A DNA stretch of 25,808 nucleotides from Alcanivorax sp. (GTDB lineage: Bacteria > Pseudomonadota > Gammaproteobacteria > Pseudomonadales > Alcanivoracaceae). This document shows, in pieces, positions 1 to 11,841 of this stretch. Each line of letters starts with the position of its first letter. Within the stretch, counting starts at the first letter, position 1. The DNA lies in assembly GCA_007135015.1 (NCBI GenBank), contig SLJS01000192.1, positions 1 through 25,808 on the forward strand, given 5' to 3'. The translations under genes were made by a program, and so were the position numbers. The notes under the pieces are model-generated. The model searched no databases and was not told where the DNA came from. It saw only the letters and a list, made by a program, of their open reading frames with translations.

Positions 1-111
1 AGGGTCTTCTGGCCCCTGTGGGAGCGGACCTTGGGCCGCGAAGGTCCCGGATTTCGGCACCGCGCCAGGTTCTTCGCGCCCCAAGGTGCGCTCCCACAAA
101 CCTTTTGCGAC
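1..111. repeat. Right part of a palindromic repeat element, cut by the window edge
   Basis: Two inverted REP-like arms are visible: GTGGGAGCGGACCTTGGG from 18 and its inverted counterpart near 74-98 (ends GCTCCCAC). The element finishes with CTTTTGCGAC at 102-111, the same end found at 3146 and, inverted, at 8997. The REP-like arm matches 9026-9050 with one substitution. The left end lies outside the window. From 112 to about 223 I see only low-complexity C/T-rich DNA, with a short stretch near 131-152 that resembles 3069-3091; no gene is supported. Confidence 0.7.
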
Positions 112-223
112 GCCCTCACAAGGGAAAGGGAACCCTCCAGCAATGCCGTGCCACTCCGCTCGCCCTTCCTTGTCCCTTGCTTCTTGCCCCTTGTCCCTTA
201 TTTTTCCTCCTACTTTCTCCCGA

Positions 224-250
224 TTTTCACGCCGGAGTCGGCTGCTATAG
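224..250 (+). promoter_or_regulatory. Weak candidate promoter for the 283 gene
   Basis: TTTTCA at 224-229 and CTATAG at 245-250 are separated by 15 bp, which is short of the optimal sigma70 spacing. The position, about 33 bp before the start codon, is reasonable, but the match is poor and this is an inference only. Confidence 0.22.
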
Positions 251-282
251 TCCCGCTACCAGAATAACAAGAATGTGGAACC

Positions 283-1440
283 ATGCTGCGACTGCTGTTG
301 TTGCCAGGGCTGGCACTGATCGCTTCGGCGGCGCTTGCCGAGACGCCGCGCGAACAGGCCCGCCAGCGCGTGATCGACACCTTTGCGGTGCTCGATACCG
401 TGCCCGTGGAGGTGGACCCGGAGGTGGTCGAGGGCGCCTGGCCGCGCGCGCCCGTGGACCGGCACGCCTATACCTTCACCTTTGACGAAATGCGCGAGAA
501 CTGGGACTTTCTGATGCGCGGGCTGCGCATTCCCTATCCCTCGCCGGAGTATCTCCAGTCCCGCTACGAGCGTTTCCCCCACCTGCTCCATGAAATGCAC
601 TATCAGGACCACGACTGGGAACAGCACAGCCTGAACGTGCTGGAGGTCTGGCAGGCGTTCTTCCGCGGCGATTTCCAGCGCGCCCGGGACCTGGGGATTC
701 ACTACGGCGGCTACGCCCAGGTGCCGGGTGTCTTTGCGCAGATACTCCATGCGGTCTATGTGGCGCAGACCCGCCGGGAAATGAAGGTTCATCTGCGTGA
801 CGCCATGGACCGGATCCGTCATTACGGAACCAGCTTTCCCTTTCTTTCCCGGGAAGAGGAGTTCCAGGACGACTATGTGATGATGCGTCTGGGCATGGCC
901 TATGCGGTGGGCCGGTTGGCGGAGGATGAGCCCGTCCCGCGGACCCTGGCGGCCGGCTATGTGCCCATGATGATCGGCACGGCGGTGGAAACCCTGGCGG
1001 TGCAGCCAGACCATCCGGTGGCGCTTGCGCTGGATGCGGGCTTCGATGCCCATGTGATCCGCCGGCTGGGCAACGCGGCCGGGCGCGTTGCCTTTGGCGC
1101 CCAGCCCATCAATGCGCGCAGGCATTTCGAACAGGCGCTGGAAGCGGTGGACGATATGGCCGTGCTGCATTACGAGTTCGCCAACAGCCTTCTGTACATG
1201 GATTCGTCGGAACATGCCGAGGAGGCGCTCCGGCACCTGGAGGTCGCCGCCGATCTGGAGCCCACTTTCGCCATGGAAGCCCTGGACGGAAAGCACGCAC
1301 AGAAACGTTTGCGGGAAGTGCGCCACTGGATGGAGCATGACGGTGGCAACTATCGCAGCTTCGACCGCAAGCGCCGCCGTGCCATGCGCGGCGAGGGGGA
1401 GAATGCCTACAGCGTGTTCAACGATCCCTTTCTGCCCTGA
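283..1440 (+). CDS. Exported helical-repeat (TPR-like) protein of unknown function
   Basis: I do not recognise this 385-residue protein. The N-terminus looks like a Sec signal peptide: one Arg at residue 3, a hydrophobic run to about 18, and a probable cleavage site after Ala19 (LA|ET). The mature part is mostly predicted helix, rich in His, Tyr, Arg and Glu. A segment around residues 280-330 (EFANSLLYMD, then EEALRHLEVAADLEP) reads like a tetratricopeptide repeat, so a periplasmic protein-interaction role is possible. No catalytic motif is visible. The C-terminus is basic (KRRRAMRG near 370) and ends in FNDPFLP. It stands alone: the upstream side is repeat DNA and 76 bp separate it from the BLUF gene. 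The ATG at 283 is the one that leaves a complete signal peptide; its ribosome-binding site is weak. Codon use looks like that of its neighbours. Function unknown. Confidence 0.75.
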   Translation: MLRLLLLPGLALIASAALAETPREQARQRVIDTFAVLDTVPVEVDPEVVEGAWPRAPVDRHAYTFTFDEMRENWDFLMRGLRIPYPSPEYLQSRYERFPHLLHEMHYQDHDWEQHSLNVLEVWQAFFRGDFQRARDLGIHYGGYAQVPGVFAQILHAVYVAQTRREMKVHLRDAMDRIRHYGTSFPFLSREEEFQDDYVMMRLGMAYAVGRLAEDEPVPRTLAAGYVPMMIGTAVETLAVQPDHPVALALDAGFDAHVIRRLGNAAGRVAFGAQPINARRHFEQALEAVDDMAVLHYEFANSLLYMDSSEHAEEALRHLEVAADLEPTFAMEALDGKHAQKRLREVRHWMEHDGGNYRSFDRKRRRAMRGEGENAYSVFNDPFLP

Positions 1441-1516
1441 ACAGCCGGTTCACCCTTCATTCACGATCCCTTTCGGATGATCCCGCCCCCAGGCTCTTCT
1501 TTTTCGGGGGGAATCC

Positions 1517-1936
1517 ATGTACCAGCTTGTTTATGTGTCCACCGCCACTACCAGGTTCGACAGCGAGCAGCTCGCGTCCTTGCTGGAGGTGGCACGGAGG
1601 AATAACTCGGCAGCGGGTGTCAGCGGCATGTTGCTGCATCACGAGGGCAACTTCTTTCAGGTGCTCGAGGGGCACGAGGACGCGGTGCAGGGAGTCTTCC
1701 GCCGGGTGGAGCAGGATCCGCGGCACGAGGCGGTTACCGTGATCCACGAGGAGGAGGTCGACGAACGCGCCTTTGGTGACTGGTCCATGGCCTGGTGCGA
1801 GGTGCGCGACAGGGCGCTCAGGGAACTGCCGGGCTTCAGCGATCTGATGATCCGGCGCAATCCCCGCGACGCCTTTGGCGCTGATCCACAGACCGTTCAC
1901 AATATGGTGCTCACCTTCCGCGAATATGCCCGGTAA
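1517..1936 (+). CDS. Stand-alone BLUF-domain blue-light photoreceptor
   Basis: This 139-residue protein is almost entirely one BLUF domain (residues about 2-93), which binds FAD and senses blue light through a hydrogen-bond switch. Aligning by eye to AppA, every key residue is present at conserved spacing: Tyr6 (AppA Tyr21), Asn30 (Asn45), Gln48 (Gln63), Trp89 (Trp104) and Met91 (Met106). Typical blocks are GVSGMLLHHEGNFFQVLEG and FGDWSMAW. The remaining about 45 residues are a short helical tail with no EAL, GGDEF or other output domain, so signalling must pass through a partner protein, as known for short BLUF proteins. A G-rich ribosome-binding site (GGGGGG at 1505-1510) precedes the ATG. 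No light-regulated partner gene is visible nearby; dapB follows after about 130 bp with its own candidate promoter. Confidence 0.93.
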   Translation: MYQLVYVSTATTRFDSEQLASLLEVARRNNSAAGVSGMLLHHEGNFFQVLEGHEDAVQGVFRRVEQDPRHEAVTVIHEEEVDERAFGDWSMAWCEVRDRALRELPGFSDLMIRRNPRDAFGADPQTVHNMVLTFREYAR

Positions 1937-2005
1937 TGGCTGGCAGTCCTGCTCAGGCTGGATCTGTTTGACAGCTCCTATTACAGCTCGCTCTGATCCC
2001 GTGCC

Positions 2006-2035
2006 TTCGGTTTTCATGCCTTGCCCCTGTACAAT
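2006..2035 (+). promoter_or_regulatory. Candidate dapB promoter
   Basis: A good -10 hexamer, TACAAT at 2030-2035, sits 29 bp before the dapB start, with a weak -35 TTCGGT at 2006-2011 (18-bp spacer). A perfect TTGACA at 1968-1973 lies further upstream but has no matching -10 at the right distance. Confidence 0.4.
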
Positions 2036-2064
2036 GACCCGCACGCCAACACAGGGGAGCAGGC

Positions 2065-2877
2065 ATGAAAGTGGGCATTGCGGGTGCGGCCGGCCGCATG
2101 GGTCGGGCGCTGATTGGCGCGGTACAGGACCGCGAGGGGCTGGAGCTGGCCGCGGCGGTGGACGCTCCGGGCAGTTCCCTGATCGGCGCGGACGCCGGGG
2201 AGCTCGCCGGACTGGGTTCGCTGGGCGTGGCGGTCACTGACAGCCTGGAGAAGGTCATCGCGGACCTGGACGTGGTAATCGATTTCACCCTGCCGGAGGC
2301 CACCGAGCGCCATGCACAGGTCTGCCGCGAAGCCGGCTGCAGAATGGTGGTGGGGACGACCGGGATGACTGACATGCAGGTGGGCCATTTGCGCACCGCC
2401 GCCCGGGACATTGCCCTGTGCTATGCCGCGAACTACTCCGTGGGCGTGACGCTGTGCCTCAAGCTGCTGGAAACCGCCGCCGGGGTGCTGGGCGATGAAG
2501 TGGACGTGGAGGTCATCGAGGCCCATCACCGTCACAAGATCGATGCCCCCTCGGGCACCGCCCTGGCCATGGGGCGCGTGGTGGCCGATACCCTGGGTCG
2601 TGATCTGGCCGACTGTGCTGTCTATGGGCGCGAGGGTCGCACCGGCGAGCGCGATCGCAAGACCATCGGCTTCGAGACCATCCGGGCCGGCGATATCGTC
2701 GGCGAGCACACCGTGCTGTTCGCCGGCGAGGGCGAGCGTGTGGAGATTTCCCACAAGGCGAGCAGCCGCATGAACTTTGCCCGCGGCGCCGTCCGCGCCG
2801 CCGCCTGGCTGGCCGAGCGCAAGCCGGGGCTCTACGACATGCAGGACGTGCTGGGCCTGCGCGGCCGGGGTAGCTGA
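2065..2877 (+). CDS. dapB: 4-hydroxy-tetrahydrodipicolinate reductase
   Basis: DapB reduces the dihydrodipicolinate precursor with NAD(P)H in the cytoplasm, in the diaminopimelate/lysine pathway that supplies peptidoglycan. The 270 residues match the family length (E. coli 273). The N-terminal Rossmann motif GAAGRMGR lies near residues 6-13, followed by the GTTG nucleotide-site loop. The catalytic/substrate block EAHHRHKIDAPSGTA carries His154 and Lys158, equivalent to E. coli His159 and Lys163. The C-terminal block with GEHTVLF, SHKASSR and FARGAVRAA is typical. The ATG has a GGGGAG ribosome-binding site at 2053-2058. It lies upstream of carAB in the same order as Pseudomonas-type genomes, but here about 730 bp of repeats, and a separate promoter, intervene. 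Confidence 0.97.
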   Translation: MKVGIAGAAGRMGRALIGAVQDREGLELAAAVDAPGSSLIGADAGELAGLGSLGVAVTDSLEKVIADLDVVIDFTLPEATERHAQVCREAGCRMVVGTTGMTDMQVGHLRTAARDIALCYAANYSVGVTLCLKLLETAAGVLGDEVDVEVIEAHHRHKIDAPSGTALAMGRVVADTLGRDLADCAVYGREGRTGERDRKTIGFETIRAGDIVGEHTVLFAGEGERVEISHKASSRMNFARGAVRAAAWLAERKPGLYDMQDVLGLRGRGS

Positions 2878-2931
2878 GGCCGCTACCGTTCGCCCGGCCG
2901 TGGGGGCCTCATAAAGCCCCTCTCCCTTGAT

Positions 2932-3161
2932 GAGGCCGTCGCAAAAGCCCCTCTCCCCTGGTGGGAGAGGGGTTGGGGAGAGGGGAAGGCTACGCAAGCC
3001 GCACTGCTTGATGCTTTCCCGTAATTCGATCCCCCTCTCCCTGTCCCTCTCCCACGGCGGGGAGAGGGGACCCTCCAGCAAGGCCCGTGCCGGGAATCCG
3101 GGGTTTTCGCGCTGCAAGCAGCGCTCCTGCGGGTGCCATGAGAACCTTTTGCGACAGCCTC
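2932..3161. repeat. Composite palindromic repeat element with terminal inverted repeats
   Basis: The ends are GAGGCCGTCGCAAAAG (2932-2947) and its near-perfect inverse CTTTTGCGACAGCCTC (3146-3161), 15 of 16 paired, giving a 230-bp unit. Inside are two inverted purine/pyrimidine palindromes of the CCCCTCTCCC...GGGAGAGGGG type (about 2947-2985 and 3030-3070) and a 3' module beginning CCCTCCAGCAAGGC at 3070. Just upstream, GGCCTCAT (2905-2912) pairs with ATGAGGCC (2930-2937), and AAAGCCCCTCTCCC at 2913 is directly repeated at 2944. No transposase is encoded. The element is non-coding despite several short open frames. Confidence 0.75.
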
Positions 3162-3200
3162 TGAGGGGGTGAGGGGAGCATTCTTGTAAGGTGTGGATGC

Positions 3201-3259
3201 GGGAAGGAGGTGGTTTCTGTCTGACCACTGACCGCTGACGACCGGCCGCTTTTCCCTCG
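3201..3259. repeat. Dispersed repeat module, inverted copy at 8919-8977
   Basis: About 58 bp beginning GGGAAGGAGGTGG and ending TTTTCCCTCG matches, with a few substitutions and one small indel, the reverse complement of 8919-8977. The core is made of CTGACCACTGACCGCTGAC-like short repeats. In both places the module flanks a GTCGCAAAAG-ended element on the same side, so the two parts travel together. Confidence 0.7.
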
Positions 3260-3293
3260 TCGCTCGCCACTCGCCACTGCGCCTCGAAGGGGC

Positions 3294-3393
3294 GCACCAC
3301 CAGCAAGGCAGTGCCGGCTTCCAGGCTTTCGCTTCCCAGGGTGCGCTTCTGCCGGTGCCATAAGTGGGCAGGGGCGTTTGGGACAGCTTTCGC
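3294..3393. repeat. Diverged tandem copy of the 3070-3158 repeat module
   Basis: The stretch ACCAGCAAGGCAGTGCCGG... parallels CTCCAGCAAGGCCCGTGCCGG... at 3072, keeps GGTGCCAT (3354-3361 against 3133-3140), and closes with a decayed end TTTGGGACAGC (3377-3387) against TTTTGCGACAGC. It appears to be an older copy of the same family, lying directly against the carA promoter. Confidence 0.5.
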
Positions 3394-3400
3394 GGCGGGC

Positions 3401-3429
3401 GTGACACCGCCGCCCGGAGCGCCTAGAAT
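3401..3429 (+). promoter_or_regulatory. Probable carAB-greA promoter (sigma70 type)
   Basis: GTGACA at 3401-3406 (5 of 6 to the -35 consensus) and TAGAAT at 3424-3429 (5 of 6 to the -10) are separated by exactly 17 bp. Transcription would start near 3436 and give a leader of about 170 nt before carA. The -35 lies in the loop of a palindrome, GCGGCGG (3392-3398) with CCGCCGC (3407-3413), which could be an operator. The spacer belongs to a 21-bp sequence repeated at 22891. Confidence 0.65.
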
Positions 3430-3461
3430 ACACAGCCGTTCCACGGGAGCCAGAGCAGGCC

Positions 3462-3590
3462 ATGTTTCCGGGCAGTCAGCAAAGCGAGATGGGGGTTTCC
3501 GTCTCGCTTTTTTGCGACCGGGGTCTGGCCATGCGCAGGATTCTCTGCTTGCGGGCCCCGGCCCCTGGTTGCCCTCGCCATCCTGAGTAA
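3462..3590 (+). CDS. Possible 42-codon leader peptide before carA
   Basis: An ATG frame starts about 26 nt after the predicted transcript start and runs straight through the terminator-like hairpin at 3481-3513, ending at TAA 15 nt before the carA start. The predicted peptide begins MFPGSQQSEM and carries five Arg and four Cys residues. The ribosome-binding site is weak (GAGCAGG, 3453-3459). Its length and its overlap with an attenuator resemble the E. coli pyrBI leader (44 codons). It may equally be a chance open frame. Confidence 0.3.
   Translation: MFPGSQQSEMGVSVSLFCDRGLAMRRILCLRAPAPGCPRHPE
3481..3513 (+). terminator. Terminator/attenuator hairpin in the carA leader
   Basis: AAAGCGAGA (3481-3489) pairs perfectly with TCTCGCTTT (3502-3510) over a 12-nt loop, and the T-run reaches 3513. 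It is a standard intrinsic terminator shape between the promoter and carA, so it cannot simply end an upstream gene; premature termination control of carAB is the natural reading. Confidence 0.75.
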
Positions 3591-3605
3591 ATTTCGGAGG
3601 TTGCC

Positions 3606-4733
3606 TTGAAGGTACCGGCCCTGCTTGCACTGGAAGACGGCAGTCTCTTCCGGGGCGTTTCCATTGGTGCGCCCGGCGAGGCGGTGGGGGAAGTGGTCTT
3701 CAACACCGCCATGACCGGTTATCAGGAAATACTTACCGATCCCTCCTACGCCCGCCAGCTGGTGACCCTGACCTATCCCCATATCGGCAATACCGGGGTC
3801 AATACTGAGGACGAGGAGTCCGGGCGGGTCCAGGCCGCCGGGCTGATCATCCGCGATGCCCCCATGGTCACCAGCAGCTGGCGCAGCGAGAAATCGCTGG
3901 CGGAGTACCTGCGGGCCGAGAATGTGGTGGGGATCTGCGACATCGATACCAGACGCCTGACCCGGCTGCTGCGGGAAAAGGGTGCCCAGAACGGCTGCAT
4001 TGTCGCCGGTGAGAACCCGGATGCCGACCACGCACTGGAACAGGCACGGGCCTTTCCCGGCCTCAAGGGAATGGACCTGGCCAAGGAAGTGACCCTGGCG
4101 GAGCAGCGTGGCTGGGAGCAGGGCGAGTGGGCCCTGGGAGCCGGCCACCAGGTTCCGCCGGCATCCCGCTTCCACGTGGTGGCCTACGATTACGGCTGCA
4201 AGCGCAACATTCTGCGCATCCTGGCTTCCCGGGGCTGCCGGCTGACGGTGGTGCCGGCACAGACCCCCGCTTCCGAAGTGCTGGCCATGAAGCCCGATGG
4301 CGTCTTTCTTTCCAACGGCCCGGGCGATCCGGAGCCCTGTGACTACGCCATCGAGGCCATTCGCGAGATCATCGACTCCGATACGCCGGTATTCGGTATC
4401 TGCCTGGGCCATCAGCTTCTGGCGCTGGCCAGCGGCGCGCGCACGCTCAAGATGAAGTTCGGTCATCACGGGGCCAACCATCCGGTGCAGGACCTGGAGG
4501 GCCGGCAGGTGATCATCACCAGCCAGAATCACGGTTTCGCCGTGGATGCGGACAGTCTGCCCGACAACCTCCGCGCCACTCATGTGTCCCTGTTCGACGG
4601 TTCCCTGCAGGGGATTCATCGCACCGACCGGCCCGCGTTCGGCTTCCAGGGGCACCCGGAAGCCAGCCCCGGTCCCCGTGACGCGGCACCGTTGTTTGAT
4701 CATTTCATCGAGCTGATGGAAGCACGGCACTGA
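3606..4733 (+). CDS. carA: Carbamoyl-phosphate synthase small subunit (glutaminase)
   Basis: CarA hydrolyses glutamine and passes ammonia through a tunnel to CarB for carbamoyl phosphate synthesis, the shared first step toward pyrimidines and arginine. The 375 residues (E. coli 382) include the N-terminal CPSase domain and a C-terminal class I glutamine amidotransferase. The triad is intact: Cys266 in GICLGHQ, and His350 and Glu352 in GHPEASPGP, each three less than in E. coli. The start is TTG at 3606 (MKVPALLALEDG); it has an excellent GGAGG site at 3596-3600 and gives the family-typical N-terminus. carB follows after 34 bp, in the same operon. A promoter and an attenuator-like hairpin lie upstream. 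Confidence 0.97.
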   Translation: MKVPALLALEDGSLFRGVSIGAPGEAVGEVVFNTAMTGYQEILTDPSYARQLVTLTYPHIGNTGVNTEDEESGRVQAAGLIIRDAPMVTSSWRSEKSLAEYLRAENVVGICDIDTRRLTRLLREKGAQNGCIVAGENPDADHALEQARAFPGLKGMDLAKEVTLAEQRGWEQGEWALGAGHQVPPASRFHVVAYDYGCKRNILRILASRGCRLTVVPAQTPASEVLAMKPDGVFLSNGPGDPEPCDYAIEAIREIIDSDTPVFGICLGHQLLALASGARTLKMKFGHHGANHPVQDLEGRQVIITSQNHGFAVDADSLPDNLRATHVSLFDGSLQGIHRTDRPAFGFQGHPEASPGPRDAAPLFDHFIELMEARH

Positions 4734-4767
4734 CAAGGCAGCTCCGCGGACCCAACTGGTAGGAACT

Positions 4768-8013
<3,246 letters not shown>

Positions 8014-8034
8014 AGCATACGGAGGCAAGAGATA

Positions 8035-8511
8035 ATGGAAAGAGTGCCCATGACAGTGGAGGGCGCCGAGGCGCTGCGCCGGGAGGTCGAGCGCCTCAAG
8101 CGCGAGGAGCGCCCGCGCATTACCGAGGCGATCGCCGAGGCGCGTGAGCACGGCGATCTCAAGGAGAACGCCGAGTATCACGCCGCGCGGGAGCAGCAGA
8201 GTTTCTGTGAGGGCCGGATCAAGGAGATCGAGGGCAAGCTCGCCGCCGCCCGGATCATCAATGTGCGTGAGATCGAGCCGACCGGGAAGGTAATCTTCGG
8301 CGTGACCGTGACCATCATCAATACGGAAACGGAAGAGGAAAAGACCTACAGGATCGTTGGCGACGATGAAGCGGACATCAAGCAGAACCGGATTTCAGTC
8401 AATTCCCCCATTGCCCGCGGGCTGATCGGCAAGGAAGAAGGGGACGTGGTCACCATCGACACGCCGGGCGGGGAAGTCGAGTACGAGATCGAGCGCGTCG
8501 AGCATATCTGA
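8035..8511 (+). CDS. greA: Transcription elongation factor GreA
   Basis: GreA inserts its coiled coil into the RNA polymerase secondary channel and stimulates cleavage of backtracked transcripts. The 158 residues equal the E. coli length. The coiled-coil tip GDLKENAEYHAAREQQ carries the catalytic acidic pair Asp41 and Glu44 at identical numbering. The C-terminal FKBP-like domain contains YRIVGDDEAD and NSPIARGLIGKEEGD. The ATG at 8035 has GGAGG at 8021-8025; a second ATG at codon 6 is disfavoured because the E. coli protein starts at the same point. It is the third gene of carA-carB-greA, an operon arrangement also known from Pseudomonas aeruginosa, and converges on yhbY with only 29 bp between the stops. 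Confidence 0.98.
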   Translation: MERVPMTVEGAEALRREVERLKREERPRITEAIAEAREHGDLKENAEYHAAREQQSFCEGRIKEIEGKLAAARIINVREIEPTGKVIFGVTVTIINTETEEEKTYRIVGDDEADIKQNRISVNSPIARGLIGKEEGDVVTIDTPGGEVEYEIERVEHI

Positions 8512-8540
8512 GCCCGCTGCAGGCCGTGTGGCGCCTGTAT

Positions 8541-8861
8541 TCAGGCCTGCCCCTTCTGGGCCCGGAGGATGTTCGAGAGTTTCGGGTCGGGCTTTTCCGC
8601 GGGACGATAGAGCAGGGCGATGTTGCCGATCCGCTGGACCAGCTGCGCCCCCGACTGTTCGCACAGGGCCTCGATGATCGCGGAGCGGTCCTCACGGCTT
8701 TCCGCATTGACCTTCACCTTGATCAGCTCATGGTCGGCAAGGCGTGCCTCGAGTTCCTCGCCGAAGCCCTCGGTCAGTCCCTGGCCGCCGAGAATCAGCA
8801 CCGGCTTGAGGTGGTGGCCGATGGTTCTGAGACGCTTTTTTTCCTGCTGGCTGAGCGGCAT
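8541..8861 (-). CDS. yhbY: YhbY-type ribosome assembly RNA-binding protein
   Basis: This is a 106-residue CRM (CRS1-YhbY) domain protein (E. coli YhbY 97). The family associates with pre-50S ribosomal subunits. The RNA-binding GxxG loop is present as GGQG at residues 25-28 in LKPVLILGGQGLTEG, and the second conserved part includes ELIKVKV and QRIGNIALLYRP. The start is set at the ATG at 8861, preceded on the minus strand by GGAGG; the frame stays open further upstream, but that extension is repeat DNA. It lies divergently from rlmE as in E. coli. A small hairpin GCCTG-TATT-CAGGC (8533-8546) covers its stop codon in the gap to greA, but lacks a T-run. Confidence 0.95.
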   Translation of the reverse strand: MPLSQQEKKRLRTIGHHLKPVLILGGQGLTEGFGEELEARLADHELIKVKVNAESREDRSAIIEALCEQSGAQLVQRIGNIALLYRPAEKPDPKLSNILRAQKGQA

Positions 8862-8886
8862 GCTGTCCTCCGGTGGCGAGGGCGGT

Positions 8887-8915
8887 ATTCTACGGAAAGG
8901 GGCTGCCACTGGCCA
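8887..8915 (-). promoter_or_regulatory. Candidate yhbY promoter
   Basis: On the minus strand TAGAAT (8892-8887) follows TGGCCA (8915-8910) with a 17-bp spacer; the -10 matches 5 of 6 and the -35 4 of 6. Transcription would begin near 8880, about 19 nt before the start codon. Confidence 0.45.
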
Positions 8916-8918
8916 TCG

Positions 8919-8977
8919 AGGGAAAAAGCGGTCGGTAGTCAGTGGTCGGTGGTCAGATAGACACCACCCCCTTCCCG
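8919..8977. repeat. Dispersed repeat module, inverted copy of 3201-3259
   Basis: Read on the minus strand this begins GGGAAGGGGGTGGTGTC and ends TTTTTCCCTCGA, paralleling 3201-3259. It contains AGTCAGTGGTCGGTGGTCAG-like short repeats and lies directly beside the 8996-9145 element. It separates that element from the yhbY promoter. Confidence 0.7.
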
Positions 8978-8995
8978 GATTCGGACCCTGAAGGG

Positions 8996-9145
8996 TGTCG
9001 CAAAAGCCCTCGACAGGGATAATTTGTGGGAGCGGGCCTTGGGCCGCGAACCTTCCAGAGCGCTTGGGGGTGGGTTCGCGGTGCGAGCCCCGCTCCCACA
9101 GATCCTGCTTCCTGCTGGAACAGGCTCCAGGGAGTTTTTGCGACA
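8996..9145. repeat. Palindromic repeat element with GTCGCAAAAG-type ends
   Basis: TGTCGCAAAAG (8996-9006) and TTTTTGCGACA (9135-9145) form terminal inverted repeats matching at 10 of 11 positions and bound a 150-bp unit. Inside, a REP-like arm GTGGGAGCGGGCCTTGGG (from 9026) is followed by its inverted partner ending CGCTCCCACA at 9100. The same arms occur at 18-42 and 74-98. It fills most of the yhbY-rlmE gap; GATAAT at 9018-9023 inside it could act as a -10 for rlmE, but the -35 is poor. Confidence 0.75.
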
Positions 9146-9183
9146 ACCACCATCAACGACCGAAAACCAGAGGCGCCGCCGAC

Positions 9184-9807
9184 ATGGCCCGTTCGAAGAG
9201 CAGCAAGCGCTGGCTGCGCGAACATCATGATGATCCCTGGGTGGAGAAGGCCCGCCAGGAAGGCTGGCGGGCCCGGGCGGCGTTCAAGCTGCTGGAGATC
9301 CACGAGAAGGACCGGCTTTTCCGCCGGGGCATGCGTGTGCTGGACCTGGGTGCGGCGCCGGGCAGCTGGTCCCAGGTGGCCGCGCGCGAAGTGAGCGAGC
9401 GGGGCCTGGTGGTCGCCAGCGACATTCTCGACATGGATCCGATTCCCGGCGTGACCTTTGTCCGCGGCGATTTCCGCGAGCAGGCGGTGTTCGATCAGCT
9501 GCGCGAGGCGCTGGGTGAGCGGCCGGCGGACCTTGTATTGTCGGACATGGCCCCCAATCTATCAGGTATACGCACGGCTGATCAGGCGGCGGCCATGTAT
9601 CTGGCGGAGCTGGCGCTGGATATGGCGCGGCATGTGCTCGCGCCGCAGGGCCGTTTGCTGGTGAAGGTTTTCGAGGGCGAGGGCATTGACCCCTTCCGGC
9701 GGGAGTTCCGTGAAACCTTCCAGAAAGTGAGTACACGCAAACCCCGGGCGAGCCGTCCCCGCTCGCCGGAACTGTACTTACTGGGGTCCGGTCTGAAAAT
9801 GGTGTAA
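9184..9807 (+). CDS. rlmE: 23S rRNA 2'-O-methyltransferase (U2552), RlmE/FtsJ
   Basis: RlmE methylates the ribose of U2552 in the 23S A-loop using S-adenosylmethionine, a late step in 50S maturation. The 207 residues (E. coli 209) show the SAM-binding motif DLGAAPGSWSQ and the full catalytic tetrad Lys35, Asp121, Lys161 and Glu196, each three less than E. coli Lys38/Asp124/Lys164/Glu199. The block SDMAPNLSG holds Asp121. The ATG at 9184 was chosen because it gives the family N-terminus (MARSKSSKRWLREH); the frame is open upstream only because it runs through the palindromic repeat. ftsH follows after 55 bp, as in E. coli. Confidence 0.97.
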   Translation: MARSKSSKRWLREHHDDPWVEKARQEGWRARAAFKLLEIHEKDRLFRRGMRVLDLGAAPGSWSQVAAREVSERGLVVASDILDMDPIPGVTFVRGDFREQAVFDQLREALGERPADLVLSDMAPNLSGIRTADQAAAMYLAELALDMARHVLAPQGRLLVKVFEGEGIDPFRREFRETFQKVSTRKPRASRPRSPELYLLGSGLKMV

Positions 9808-9862
9808 AGTCCGACGTCCGGGAAAGCAGTCTGACACGCGGCAACGGGAAAGAGGTGCTCCC

Positions 9863-11797
<1,935 letters not shown>

Positions 11798-11841
11798 CCA
11801 GCGCGATGCCGGCGCCGTCCGGCATCCTCCGGGAATCCGGC

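Noticed and set aside
1968..1973. TTGACA as a dapB -35
   Set aside because: No -10-like hexamer at 16-18 bp; the better -10 is at 2030 with a weak -35.
2927..3586. Short open frames in the dapB-carA gap
   Set aside because: They read through repeat DNA in several frames and strands at once, with no ribosome-binding sites or family resemblance.
3436..3605. Riboswitch before carA
   Set aside because: Apart from the terminator stem I see no aptamer-like conserved core or anti-terminator; peptide-coupled attenuation is the simpler idea.
8533..8546. Hairpin between greA and yhbY as a bidirectional terminator
   Set aside because: The 5-bp stem has no T-run on either side and overlaps the yhbY stop.
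8862..9146. N-terminal extension of yhbY
   Set aside because: The added residues translate repeat DNA; YhbY family length and the GGAGG site favour 8861.
8995..9183. N-terminal extension of rlmE
   Set aside because: It runs through the palindromic element; RlmE homologues start at the equivalent of 9184.
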